Below are positions 34,801-42,140 of a DNA stretch of 64,000 nucleotides, piece after piece. The notes beneath the pieces were generated by a model. The model saw only the letters and a program-made list of their open reading frames with translations. It ran no database searches and was not told the origin of the DNA. Source of the stretch: Candidatus Undinarchaeales archaeon (GTDB lineage: Archaea; SpSt-1190; JASMDC01); NCBI GenBank assembly GCA_030753015.1, contig JASMDC010000010.1:1-64000 (forward strand), written 5' to 3'. The position numbers were made by a program, and so were the translations under genes. Within the stretch, counting starts at the first letter, position 1. Each line of letters starts with the position of its first letter.

Positions 34801-35437
34801 CAACGAGGGATGCCTGCGCCCGCTGTCGGTCCGCATCCCCGAGGAGTGCGTGCTCAATCCCCGACCGGGGGCGGCGGTGGCCGGCGGGAACGTGGAGACC
34901 TCCCAGCGCGTGGTGGACGTGCTCTATCGGGCGCTTGGGACCGTGGCGGCCAGCCAGGGCACCATGAACAACCTCACCTTCGGCCCCGAGGACGGTGAGT
35001 ACGGCTACTACGAGACCATCGCCGGCGGAGCGGGGGCCGGACCCGGGTTCAACGGTGCCAGCGCGGTCCACACCCATATGACCAACACGCGCATCACTGA
35101 TCCCGAGGTGCTGGAGCAGCGGTATCCCGAGGTACGTGTGGAGGCGTTCTCCATCCGCCGGGGATCGGGGGGCGGTGGGCGGTACCGGGGCGGCGACGGA
35201 GTCGTCCGAAGGCTGCGGTTCCTGGTGCCATGTCGTGTGTCCATCCTCTCCGAGCGTCGACAGGTCGCGCCCTACGGGCTCGCAGGCGGCGGGGACGGTG
35301 CCACCGGAGAGAACCTCCTGATCCGTGCGGACGGCACCGAGGAGCGGCTCGGCGGCCGGGCCAGCGTATCGGTCTCGCTCGGCGACCAACTGGTGGTAAG
35401 GACGCCGGGTGGCGGCGGTTGGGGCGTAACGATTTAA
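31823..35437 (+). CDS. Fused hydantoinase/5-oxoprolinase A+B subunits (ATP-dependent)
   Basis: This 1204 aa protein joins HyuA and HyuB. The A part (about 1-680) has the ASKHA-type [12 protein letters not shown] motif at residue 8, [18 protein letters not shown], and [20 protein letters not shown]; the B part (about 690-1204) begins [30 protein letters not shown]. Relatives hydrolyse 5-oxoproline, hydantoins or N-carbamoyl substrates with ATP; eukaryotic 5-oxoprolinase has the same fused layout. The GTTATTTATG box about 30 bases upstream supports ATG 31823; 31763 would start within the DMT gene. A cupin gene follows at once. True substrate unknown. Confidence 0.9.
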   Translation: MGDGRWTFGIDRGGTFTDVVAVAPDGTLVTEKLLSEDPGRYGDAAVFAVRSILGLGPDEPVPADLIESISMGTTVGTNALLERTGARVCLVASRGFGDALAIGHQARPDIFALDIRKPRPLYEDVVELDGRMAADGTELAPLDPEQVERELRGVLDRGVRSLAVVLLNSYRDDAHERTVGQVARRLGFEQVSLSSATMRVQKMVGRGDTTVVDAYLNPVLRRYVERVRRDTGDVPLRFMRSSGGLVDAGSFTGKDAIISGPAGGVIAASQVAVSLGIERVIGFDMGGTSTDVSRYEGGRCEKVYETETAGVRIHAPMVNVVTVAAGGGSVLHFDGTRLSVGPDSAGADPGPTCYRNGGPLTVTDANLMLGRILPHHFPMVFGPGHDMPLDPDIVRKQFAERAEEVHRATGRRMSPEEVAEGYLRIANENMVRPIKSISVAKGFDPRDHVLMCFGGAGAQHACAIARELGMDRIVLHPLAGVLSAYGMLLADVLHEDARAVLLPLEDASAQAIEEAFADMELVLTERVAADGIRPDWTTIRRFADVRPRGADTSETVPYDGIDACRDTFSAAYRRHYSFEPPVDRLELVTLRVEAVGERPKPAEPEREQVRRELGPDDALEVARSCFRGIWYDAPVYRRDDLRPGDTLHGPAIMVEDTSTIVVEPDFAASVNARGHVELYQVERPPRGEEGTACDPVLLEVFSNLFASAAEQMGSALQRTAHSVNIKERLDFSCAVFDAEGGMVASAHHIPVHLGAMGASVRNVLAAVGTTMGPGDVYVTNDPFHGGSHLPDVTVVTPVFAGNGQLLFLVASRGHHADIGGTTPGSMPPDATCLEHEGVVIECFRLVAEGRFDEEGITGLLSSGPYPARNLRERLSDLRAQVAANATGVRELQRLVADHGLGTVQAYMGHVLAHADQVMRRAIGRLPDGAHTATDRLDDGTVLHVTVTVDGDEAVVDFDGTGPQHPGNLNAPPAVAMAAVLYVFRTLVDEDVPLNEGCLRPLSVRIPEECVLNPRPGAAVAGGNVETSQRVVDVLYRALGTVAASQGTMNNLTFGPEDGEYGYYETIAGGAGAGPGFNGASAVHTHMTNTRITDPEVLEQRYPEVRVEAFSIRRGSGGGGRYRGGDGVVRRLRFLVPCRVSILSERRQVAPYGLAGGGDGATGENLLIRADGTEERLGGRASVSVSLGDQLVVRTPGGGGWGVTI
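35431..35437 (+). promoter_or_regulatory. TATA-like box for the cupin gene
   Basis: GATTTAA overlaps the hyuAB stop codon and is centred about 27 bases before the GTG at 35461. Confidence 0.45.
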
Positions 35438-35460
35438 TCCTCATCCCCCTCCTGACGCCC

Positions 35461-35727
35461 GTGGTCATCGAGATCCGCAAACCGGGTGAGGGCGAGCTCA
35501 AAGAGCTAGGCATCGACGTCTGGGGCACCTGGGAGTGCGCCGTGTCCGAGTTCTCCTGGGAGTACACCGACCGCGAGACCTGCTACCTCTTCGAGGGCGA
35601 GGTCACCGTCACGTCCGACGATGGAGCGGTCACCTTCGGCGCTGGCGACATTGTGGTGTTCCCCAAGGGTCTGAAGTGCACGTGGAAGGTCACCAAGCCC
35701 GTGCGGAAGAAGTTCAGGTTCGGTTGA
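35461..35727 (+). CDS. Cupin-domain protein (DUF861-like)
   Basis: This 88 aa single-domain cupin resembles the DUF861/EutQ type. The core beta-barrel strands ECAVSEFSWEYTDRETCYLFEGEVTVTSDDG and GAGDIVVFPKGLKCTWKV fit the two cupin motifs, but the His-rich metal set of classical cupins is incomplete. Relatives include (S)-ureidoglycine aminohydrolase-like proteins. GTG 35461 is leaderless-compatible with the TATA box at 35431. It sits next to the cyclic-amide hydrolase, so a role in the same ureide/amide metabolism is conceivable. Confidence 0.8.
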   Translation: MVIEIRKPGEGELKELGIDVWGTWECAVSEFSWEYTDRETCYLFEGEVTVTSDDGAVTFGAGDIVVFPKGLKCTWKVTKPVRKKFRFG

Positions 35728-35787
35728 CGCTACCGCGCACGCGGCCCGTGAGGACATATAAAGCTTGGGCGCTCCCTGCGCCACGCC

Positions 35788-37368
35788 ATGCAGTCACTGG
35801 TGGCCTTAATCGCGCAGTTCAGGAGCAGTCATCTCGAGACCCTGCTGACCTCGGTCTGCCTCCTCCTTCTGCCTGTGCTGGTGCTCGCCGCCCGGCGCGA
35901 GCTAGCCACCTTGATCCCGCGTCGATCGAAACGCGAGATCGGGGCGCTCCTGCTCGTGCTGGCGGTGGCCCTGGCGCTGCGGGTCCATCCCATGGCCGAT
36001 CCCTTCCAACACCGTGTCTATTTCGATGAATGGGAATACATGGCCAACGCCCGGTCCATCCTCCTGGACGGACAGGCCTCGGTCTGTGTCCGGGGCACCA
36101 TCGAGCACTGTCTTCAGCCTGCCATATCGCCCAACAACAAGATAGGGTTCACGGTGCTCCAGGCGTTCGCGTTCTCGCTCGCGGGCATCTCCGAGCGCAC
36201 GGCCATGTATCTGACACTGGCCGCATCGGTCGCCTCGGTGGCCCTGGCCTGGCTCCTCGCCGCCACCCTGTTCCCTGGCGAACGGTGGTCGCCTCTAACC
36301 GCCGCTGTGTTCCTGACGGTGCTCCCCCTACACATCAGGTACTCCACCTGCGCCGCCACGGAGTCTATGTCGCTCTTCTTCGGTGGCCTGGCCATGCTCG
36401 CGGGCCTGGCCGCCGCACATACACCTAGCAGGCGGACGCAGTACCTCGCCGCCGTGACCTTCATCCTCGCGGTGACCGTCCGGTACGAGAACGTGCTGCT
36501 CATCGTACCCCTCGCCCTGCTCCTCAGGAGGACGAGAGGAGCACGCGGACCGGCTGTGCTCACGGTGGTGCTTGTGTCGTCCTTCCTGCTCGCATACTTC
36601 TCATCGGTCAACGTGGACGACGCCACGCCCTTTACGACCTCGATCACCGTTCTTGCTCGGAGCGTGCGCGCCTCCGTCCCCCTGTGGCTCGGCAAGGACC
36701 ACCACCCCCTCCTCCTAACTGCGCTCGCGCTCATCGCCCTGTGGCAGGCGCCCCGAGACCGCTCACGCCTCCTTCTCCTGGCTTGGCTGGTGCCCTTCGT
36801 CATGCTCTATGCTCTCCACGACTGGCCCATGGATATCTGGGACCAGGACCGCCATATGCTCCAGGGGTACTTCCCCATCGTCCTGCTCGCGGCGGCCGGT
36901 GTGGACGCACTGAGGAAGTTCATGGGTGGGGGGAGCGACCGCTTCGTGGCCCTCGTGGCGCTTGTCATGGTGGCCAGCTCGCTCTCGCTCCTGACCTCCT
37001 GCCCCGGCCAGGGATGCAGGGACTACGTCGTTCGCGAGTTGGAGTTCGCCCTAGCGCATCGTGAGATCAGGCCGCAGTGCGTCATCGTTGCGCCGACACC
37101 TGTGTTCATCAACTGGATATGGAAGCGCCGGGCCGTCTACTTCGAGCGCTTCGATGACGTGGACGACATCCTTGCAAGGGGCGAGTGCGCTATCCTCCAC
37201 GAGAACTTCTATTGTGATCCCGGAGAGCTTGGACCGGCAAAAGTGTACTGGCGGATCCCGGCGGTGTGCGATGCGTACCGTGAACGATACGACGTACGAA
37301 CCATACTGGAGGACATCGACGGCCCCTATCCGATAAGGCTTTCGACCCTCTCGTCGAAGGGATCCTAA
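35788..37368 (+). CDS. GT39-like membrane glycosyltransferase
   Basis: This 526 aa protein has about 11-12 membrane helices and the acidic FDEWEY motif in the first outward loop after HRVYF (about residue 76), typical of the PMT/ArnT (GT-C) fold where an Asp-Glu pair is catalytic. A further RYENVLLIVPLALLLRR lies mid-protein. Such enzymes transfer sugars from lipid-linked donors to proteins or lipids outside the membrane. A CATATAAAG box at about 35755 is 29 bases upstream of the ATG. The gene's last four bases overlap the convergent metF gene. The glycan target is unknown. Confidence 0.82.
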   Translation: MQSLVALIAQFRSSHLETLLTSVCLLLLPVLVLAARRELATLIPRRSKREIGALLLVLAVALALRVHPMADPFQHRVYFDEWEYMANARSILLDGQASVCVRGTIEHCLQPAISPNNKIGFTVLQAFAFSLAGISERTAMYLTLAASVASVALAWLLAATLFPGERWSPLTAAVFLTVLPLHIRYSTCAATESMSLFFGGLAMLAGLAAAHTPSRRTQYLAAVTFILAVTVRYENVLLIVPLALLLRRTRGARGPAVLTVVLVSSFLLAYFSSVNVDDATPFTTSITVLARSVRASVPLWLGKDHHPLLLTALALIALWQAPRDRSRLLLLAWLVPFVMLYALHDWPMDIWDQDRHMLQGYFPIVLLAAAGVDALRKFMGGGSDRFVALVALVMVASSLSLLTSCPGQGCRDYVVRELEFALAHREIRPQCVIVAPTPVFINWIWKRRAVYFERFDDVDDILARGECAILHENFYCDPGELGPAKVYWRIPAVCDAYRERYDVRTILEDIDGPYPIRLSTLSSKGS

Positions 37369-38297
37369 ACGCCCGCTGCCTCGATGAGGCGGACTATCAT
37401 ATCCTCGTAACCGACGGCCATGATGTGGGCACCAGCTGCCTTGGTCTTGCGGATGTCGGCCAGCAGGTCGCCGAAGAACTCGAGGTTGATCGCATCGTAG
37501 GCCTGATGTTGCTGGTCACGGGTGAGGTTGCGGGCTGTGCGCAGCCGGTCCATGAGCTCCTCGGGGATGGACACGCCCGGTACGCAGGCATCGAACCCCT
37601 CAGCAGCGGCGAAGGAGCGCAGGGGGAGCAGGCCGATGAGGATTGGGATGGTGACACCCTTGTCGCGTGCCATATCCAGGAACCGGTCGACGGTCTCCAT
37701 GTCGAACACCGCCTGTGTCTGGGCGAACCGTGCGCCCGCAATCTGCTTGCGCACCAGCTTGAGGACCTCGGGCTCAAGGGGATCGGCGTTTGGATTGGCA
37801 GCAACGCCCACGAAGAGCCGGGGCGGCCCCTCGATGGGATTTCCCTCCAGATCGCACCCTTCCTCATCCATGCGGGAAATCATGTCCACGAGCTGGGTCG
37901 AGTCCAGGTCGTATACCGGCATGGTGCCCGGGAGGTCGCCCAGGGACGTGTGGTCGCCGGTGATGGCCAGGACGTTGCGCAGTCCCAGGGCCCATGCGCC
38001 CAGGAGGTCCGACTGGAGCGCCAGCCGGTTGCGGTCCGAGCACCGGAGGTGACATACCGTCTCGACCCCGGTCTCGCGTTCGATGATGTGGGACGCTGCG
38101 ATGCTGCTCAGGCGCCCCATGGACTGGCAGTTGTCGGGGACGTTGCACGCCACAACCGAGCCTTTGACCTTCCTGGCCGCCTTGATGAGCCGGGCGACGT
38201 CGGTGGAGCGAGCGGGCTCCAGCTCCCCTGTGAACGTGAACGTACCCTCGGCAAGGGCGACGGAGAGGGCGCTGTCCAGGGATTTCTCAGCGCTCAT
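37365..38297 (-). CDS. metF: Methylenetetrahydrofolate reductase, MetF
   Basis: This 310 aa TIM-barrel flavoenzyme reduces methylene-H4F to methyl-H4F. Marks are FTGELEPARSTDV (about residue 22), RLALQSDLLGAWALGLRNVLAITGDH (about 110-135), FAQTQAVFDMETVDRFL and GLLPLRSFAAAEGFDACVPGVSIPEELM. It overlaps metV by four bases (ATGA). The MetV-MetF pair belongs to the methyl branch of the Wood-Ljungdahl pathway or one-carbon metabolism. ATG 38297 is chosen; longer frames run through metV. Confidence 0.93.
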   Translation of the reverse strand: MSAEKSLDSALSVALAEGTFTFTGELEPARSTDVARLIKAARKVKGSVVACNVPDNCQSMGRLSSIAASHIIERETGVETVCHLRCSDRNRLALQSDLLGAWALGLRNVLAITGDHTSLGDLPGTMPVYDLDSTQLVDMISRMDEEGCDLEGNPIEGPPRLFVGVAANPNADPLEPEVLKLVRKQIAGARFAQTQAVFDMETVDRFLDMARDKGVTIPILIGLLPLRSFAAAEGFDACVPGVSIPEELMDRLRTARNLTRDQQHQAYDAINLEFFGDLLADIRKTKAAGAHIMAVGYEDMIVRLIEAAGV

Positions 38298-38938
38298 ATG
38301 CCCTCGACCCCCGTGCGCGGGTGACGTTCGGACCGCCAATCCCGTGGTGGCTCCACACGCAACAGCTGTCCTGCACGTCCGAGCGCTGACAGCCGGCGCC
38401 AGATGAGCACCCAGACACAAGGAATTGCCTGTACATCGACCTCGCACATGCCGTCGACCTGGCCGCCGCAGGGGCCATTGAGCAAGCCCTTGGGACACCG
38501 GGCCAGTGGGCAAAGCCCGGCCGTGCGGTCCACGAAGCAGTCACCGCAGGCATGACAGCCCTCGAGCACCGTATCCTCCTCCTCGCCCTTGTACCCGATG
38601 AGCATGGTGTCCGCTGCCGGCAGGACTATGTGGTCGGGGAAAGCGGTCGCCAGTGCCTGGAGGCCTGCCCCACAGGCCGTCGAGAGGATGAGCTGGTGCT
38701 TGCCAGGCTCGAGGCGGTCCCCAACGAGAGCGAGATCGCACTGCCGGGGAACGGCGGTGACATCGATGGTGAGCTTGTCCTCGTCGGTGGTCAGTGACTC
38801 GGCGAGGGCCTCGGCCTCCTTTGTGCCTCCGGTGCGGTGCACGGCGGTGCACGCGTTGCACGCGACGACAAGGACGGACGTGGCGTCACCAAGCATGTCC
38901 TTGAGCCTACGCTGTTCCTTGAGCCTGGTAAGGATCAT
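38294..38938 (-). CDS. metV: MetV zinc/Fe-S protein, MetF partner
   Basis: This 214 aa protein belongs to the methylenetetrahydrofolate reductase C-terminal-domain family (MetV), whose members complex with MetF in acetogens. It has CNACTAVHRTGG near residue 28, a central CGAGLQAL, and a Cys-rich end GCHACGDCFVDRTAGLCPLARCPKGLLNGPCGG that binds metal or Fe-S. It is the first gene of the operon; a TTTAAATA box at 38965-38975 lies about 32 bases upstream of its ATG. Confidence 0.9.
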   Translation of the reverse strand: MILTRLKEQRRLKDMLGDATSVLVVACNACTAVHRTGGTKEAEALAESLTTDEDKLTIDVTAVPRQCDLALVGDRLEPGKHQLILSTACGAGLQALATAFPDHIVLPAADTMLIGYKGEEEDTVLEGCHACGDCFVDRTAGLCPLARCPKGLLNGPCGGQVDGMCEVDVQAIPCVWVLIWRRLSALGRAGQLLRVEPPRDWRSERHPRTGVEGI

Positions 38939-39056
38939 GGCCGCTATCCCGGAAGTCGTTGCAGGTATTTAAAGGTGTGGTCGCCGCAGGCCTGGCGCAC
39001 CCAAACCAATATAATCACTGACGTCCTCTAATTATCCACACCTGGTGATACCTCCC

Positions 39057-39785
39057 ATGCACACGGAGCCCATCGTTGTGGAAGGCAGGACCTACGCGGT
39101 CCGCATCCATCTTGAGAGCCGCCGCAACTGCCGTGTGTCCGTGGGGAAGCAGGGGGTGAGCATCCGGATGCCGCGGTGGATGCCCCGGGCAGACAAGGAG
39201 TGGCATCTAGTGGAGCTCCGGGCTTGGGCCGTCGAACGCATCACCAGGGAGCCCGAGCGGTTCGCCCCACGGCGCGGACGAGAGTACCACGACGGCCACG
39301 TGCTGCGTGCGGCCGGTGAGGAGTACGTTGTCCGCCTCAACCTCGAGGAGCGGCGTACGTCCTCAGGCCGGATACGCGGGAACGAGCTACATCTACACCA
39401 CCCCTGGCGTCTCCCGACGGACGAGCTCAGAACGCGAAGCGCCACGGTGGTAAGCCGCCTGCTGGCGGACCGGCACCTACCCCGGGTGAGGGACCTCGTC
39501 GACCGGCTCAATCGGGAGCACTTCCAGGCGAAAGTGAACCAGGTCCGCCTCAAGCACCAGCGCTCCCGATGGGGCTCGTGTTCCTCACGTGGGAACATCA
39601 ACCTCTCCACCCGGCTCCTCATGGCGCCCCCGGACGTGCTGGAGTACGTCATAGTCCATGAGCTCGCCCATCTGAAGGTACGCAAGCACGATCGGAAGTT
39701 CTGGCAGCTCGTGGAGCGGGTGGTGCCCGACTACAAGGAGAAGGTCGCCTGGCTGCGCGAGCACGGACGCGAGTGCGACCTCTAA
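39057..39785 (+). CDS. YgjP/DUF45-type metallopeptidase-like protein
   Basis: This 242 aa protein has the metal motif VHELAHLKVRKHDRKFW (HExxH with a further His) at about residues 201-217, and the preceding RSRWGSCSSRGNINLSTRLL typical of the DUF45/SprT-like M48-related family. The zinc peptidase fold suggests proteolysis, but DUF45 activity is not established. ATG 39057 is preferred over 39045; CTAATTAT sits 26 bases upstream. It is convergent with the helicase gene, with only six bases between stops. Confidence 0.88.
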   Translation: MHTEPIVVEGRTYAVRIHLESRRNCRVSVGKQGVSIRMPRWMPRADKEWHLVELRAWAVERITREPERFAPRRGREYHDGHVLRAAGEEYVVRLNLEERRTSSGRIRGNELHLHHPWRLPTDELRTRSATVVSRLLADRHLPRVRDLVDRLNREHFQAKVNQVRLKHQRSRWGSCSSRGNINLSTRLLMAPPDVLEYVIVHELAHLKVRKHDRKFWQLVERVVPDYKEKVAWLREHGRECDL

Positions 39786-39791
39786 AGGGAC

Positions 39792-41696
39792 TTAGAGCAT
39801 AGCAATGCGGTCGGGGGACGGGCGGTACACCATCCCCTCGACAGACAGTCGCTCCACGGCCTTTGATAGCACGCCCTCGGGGATGCCCTTGCCCTCGGCG
39901 GCCGCGATGAGTTCGTCGAGCCCCACTTCACCACCATTTCGGTGGAGATGGATCATCACCCAATGAACAACACGGTTCATGGCGGGGCCCACCTGCTCGG
40001 GCTCCTCGCGCAAAGCGTCTGCAGGTCCCGATGGTGCGTCCCGTGCGGAGGGCCGTGTACCGCTCTTCAGCCGGAACCGTGCATCCCGCTCCCGCACGGT
40101 CCACCCAGGTGGCTCGGAGATGGGCGACCGCTCGAGCTTGAGGTCCAGTTCACCATACAGCCGGGAGACGATGCCCTTCATCCGGCGCTCCCGTCCCTGG
40201 CTGGCCCAGGCATACGCGACGTCCACCGTCCCTCGGCTGAGTAGGATGTCCACCGCGCCCGAGTGCTTCCGGCCGGTGCGGCCCCTTCGCTGGATGAGCC
40301 TGATCTCCGAGGGGATGGGCTCGTAGAACACCACCCGGTTCACAGCTGGGATGTCCAGTCCTTCCTCCGCGATGGACGTTGCGACCAGCACGTTGTGCTC
40401 GCCGGCAGCGAACTGTTGGATCCGCTCGGCCTGCTCGTTCTGAGATAGACCGGCGGAGCCCTCGCGGCTCGCCTGGCCAACGAAACGGATGGCGCGTGCA
40501 CCGGGCACGTCTGCCAGGGCCTCGACGATGCGATCGACCGTGTCCCTGAACTGGGCGAACACGATGATGCGAGAGGCCGGTTCGTTTGCCAGCTCCTGCT
40601 CCACGAGACCTGCCAGCGCACCGAGCTTGGGATGGGGGATGTGCTCCCACCGCTTGGCCAGGGCCACGAGCTCCTTGAAGCGGGGGTCCTGGCAGAGGCG
40701 CTGTGCCGTCTTGGAGGTCTTGCGCCCCACCTCCCCAAGGAAGCGTACGAGCACCGTGATGTCCTGTGTGGTGAGCACCTCGAGTGCATGCATGAGCGAC
40801 ATGGCCGTGGCCTGGAGCCCAAGCTGCCAGTACACGGGACCCGTCTCCCCCGCGGCCAGCCGCGCTTGGAGCTTGCGTCCCAGCTCCAGGATCTCGCCTT
40901 TGGTGACGCGGCCGTCCTTGCCGCGGGGCGGTCCGAGCACATCCAGCCGGCGAAGACGTACGATCACGTCATCCAGCAGTGAACGGATGAGGTCCGCCAA
41001 GTGCTCGTAGTGGCGAGGGAGGTCGACATGATGGTACCGTTTCTCAATAGACTGGATGTAGGGGGCCACGTCCTCGTCCTCGTCGGAGCGGAACTCTATG
41101 GTCTCGATGGAAAGTGCGTCACACAGGTCCTGGATACGCTCACGGGTGCTGCCGGGGGATGCCGTCAGGCCCAGGACGCGAGGATCGGAGCAGGTCTCTA
41201 TGTAGCGTCGGGCGATCTCGGTGTAGGCATAGCTGGCCCGGGCACGATGTGCCTCGTCGAACACGACCAGTACACAGTTGGAAAGGTCGTACCGACCGGT
41301 CCGTAGGTCATTGCGCACCGTCTGCGGTGTGGCGAAGACCACCCTGGACGCGTCCCACACGATACGACGGACCGCCTGGGGAACCCTGCCGGTGAGCATA
41401 CCAACGGCCTCCACGGGGACGTCACTGTTCAGGAACTGGGTGAAGGAGCGCCGGTGCTGGTCGACCAGGGGCACGGTGGGAGCGAGCACGAGCACTTTAC
41501 CCCATGGGTATTGATCGAGACGCTCCACGGCGACCATGAGGCTGATGACCGTTTTCCCAAGGGCGGTCGGGAGGATGACCAGCGTGTTGCCGTGCTTGCA
41601 GCTGGCCGTGATGCTGCGCTGGTAGAGCCGGTCCTCGATGGTGCCCCGCTTCAGCAGGCGGTGGTCAACGTATGCGGGCACCTCCTCGGCCTCCAT
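39792..41696 (-). CDS. Hef/FANCM-like helicase with winged-helix tail
   Basis: This 634 aa superfamily 2 helicase resembles archaeal Hef and FANCM in its helicase part. It has motif I PTALGKT (about residues 42-48), DEAH (about 146), LTASPGSTRERI, a helical insert (about 240-370) and motif VI QRRGRTGRKHSG (about 467). Hef would continue into an ERCC4 nuclease domain, which is absent. Instead the C-terminus (about 575-634) reads as a winged helix (VGLDELIAAAEGKGIPEGVLSKAVERLSVEGMVYRP) like the C-terminal domain of MCM. It probably acts in fork repair. The first ATG lies next to an AATACATACA-like AT-rich region. Confidence 0.88.
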   Translation of the reverse strand: MEAEEVPAYVDHRLLKRGTIEDRLYQRSITASCKHGNTLVILPTALGKTVISLMVAVERLDQYPWGKVLVLAPTVPLVDQHRRSFTQFLNSDVPVEAVGMLTGRVPQAVRRIVWDASRVVFATPQTVRNDLRTGRYDLSNCVLVVFDEAHRARASYAYTEIARRYIETCSDPRVLGLTASPGSTRERIQDLCDALSIETIEFRSDEDEDVAPYIQSIEKRYHHVDLPRHYEHLADLIRSLLDDVIVRLRRLDVLGPPRGKDGRVTKGEILELGRKLQARLAAGETGPVYWQLGLQATAMSLMHALEVLTTQDITVLVRFLGEVGRKTSKTAQRLCQDPRFKELVALAKRWEHIPHPKLGALAGLVEQELANEPASRIIVFAQFRDTVDRIVEALADVPGARAIRFVGQASREGSAGLSQNEQAERIQQFAAGEHNVLVATSIAEEGLDIPAVNRVVFYEPIPSEIRLIQRRGRTGRKHSGAVDILLSRGTVDVAYAWASQGRERRMKGIVSRLYGELDLKLERSPISEPPGWTVRERDARFRLKSGTRPSARDAPSGPADALREEPEQVGPAMNRVVHWVMIHLHRNGGEVGLDELIAAAEGKGIPEGVLSKAVERLSVEGMVYRPSPDRIAML

Positions 41697-41766
41697 GGTT
41701 GACGGATGGTCATGTATGTATTAAGGTGTTATGGTGGGGCCGTGCCGCTATTCTGAGAAAGTAGTC

Positions 41767-41795
41767 ATAGCGGGGTCGTCCTGCGACCCCGCTAT
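41767..41795. terminator. Strong hairpin after the histone gene
   Basis: A perfect 12 bp stem, ATAGCGGGGTCG and CGACCCCGCTAT, encloses a TCCTG loop. It lies 26 bases beyond the histone stop on the minus strand and is followed there by TTTCTC. It is a likely terminator or 3' stabiliser. Confidence 0.65.
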
Positions 41796-41821
41796 CGATA
41801 CACCTGGTCCTATCGGGATTA

Positions 41822-42025
41822 TCAGGTCCGGAGGGCCAGCTTGATGTCCTTGGCCATAACGGTCTTGCGGCCGCTGTGCCGGGCGATCTGGTTCGCCTGG
41901 TCGGCGACCTCCATGGCATACTCCTCGAGGATCTCTTGCAGGGCCTGAACGCCGCTAACAGCGACGCGCTTGGCGCCAGCGTTCTTCATAAGGCGCGCAA
42001 CGGCAGCGAAAGGCAGTTCTGACAT
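41822..42025 (-). CDS. Archaeal histone
   Basis: This 67 aa protein is one histone fold: ELPFAAVARLMKNAGAKRVAVS (helix 1, loop 1), GVQALQEILEEYAMEVADQANQIARHSG (long helix 2) and RKTVMAKDIKLALRT (loop 2, helix 3). It should form homodimers wrapping DNA, like HMf. It has the canonical KRVAVSG and RKTV turns for DNA contact and no tail. A CTTATAAATT box lies about 33 bases upstream of the ATG. A longer frame extending into the next gene is rejected. Confidence 0.95.
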   Translation of the reverse strand: MSELPFAAVARLMKNAGAKRVAVSGVQALQEILEEYAMEVADQANQIARHSGRKTVMAKDIKLALRT

Positions 42026-42054
42026 AATCTCACCGGCTTTCACAAACAGATTCC

Positions 42055-42064
42055 AATTTATAAG
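42055..42064 (-). promoter_or_regulatory. TATA box for the histone gene
   Basis: The minus strand reads CTTATAAATT about 34 bases upstream of the histone ATG at 42025. Confidence 0.55.
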
Positions 42065-42140
42065 AATTTCCTTTTTTTCGCAAAAAAAGGCCGAATCGTG
42101 CCTCTTTCTCCAGAATACCCGCACAGAACGTCCCCGGGGC

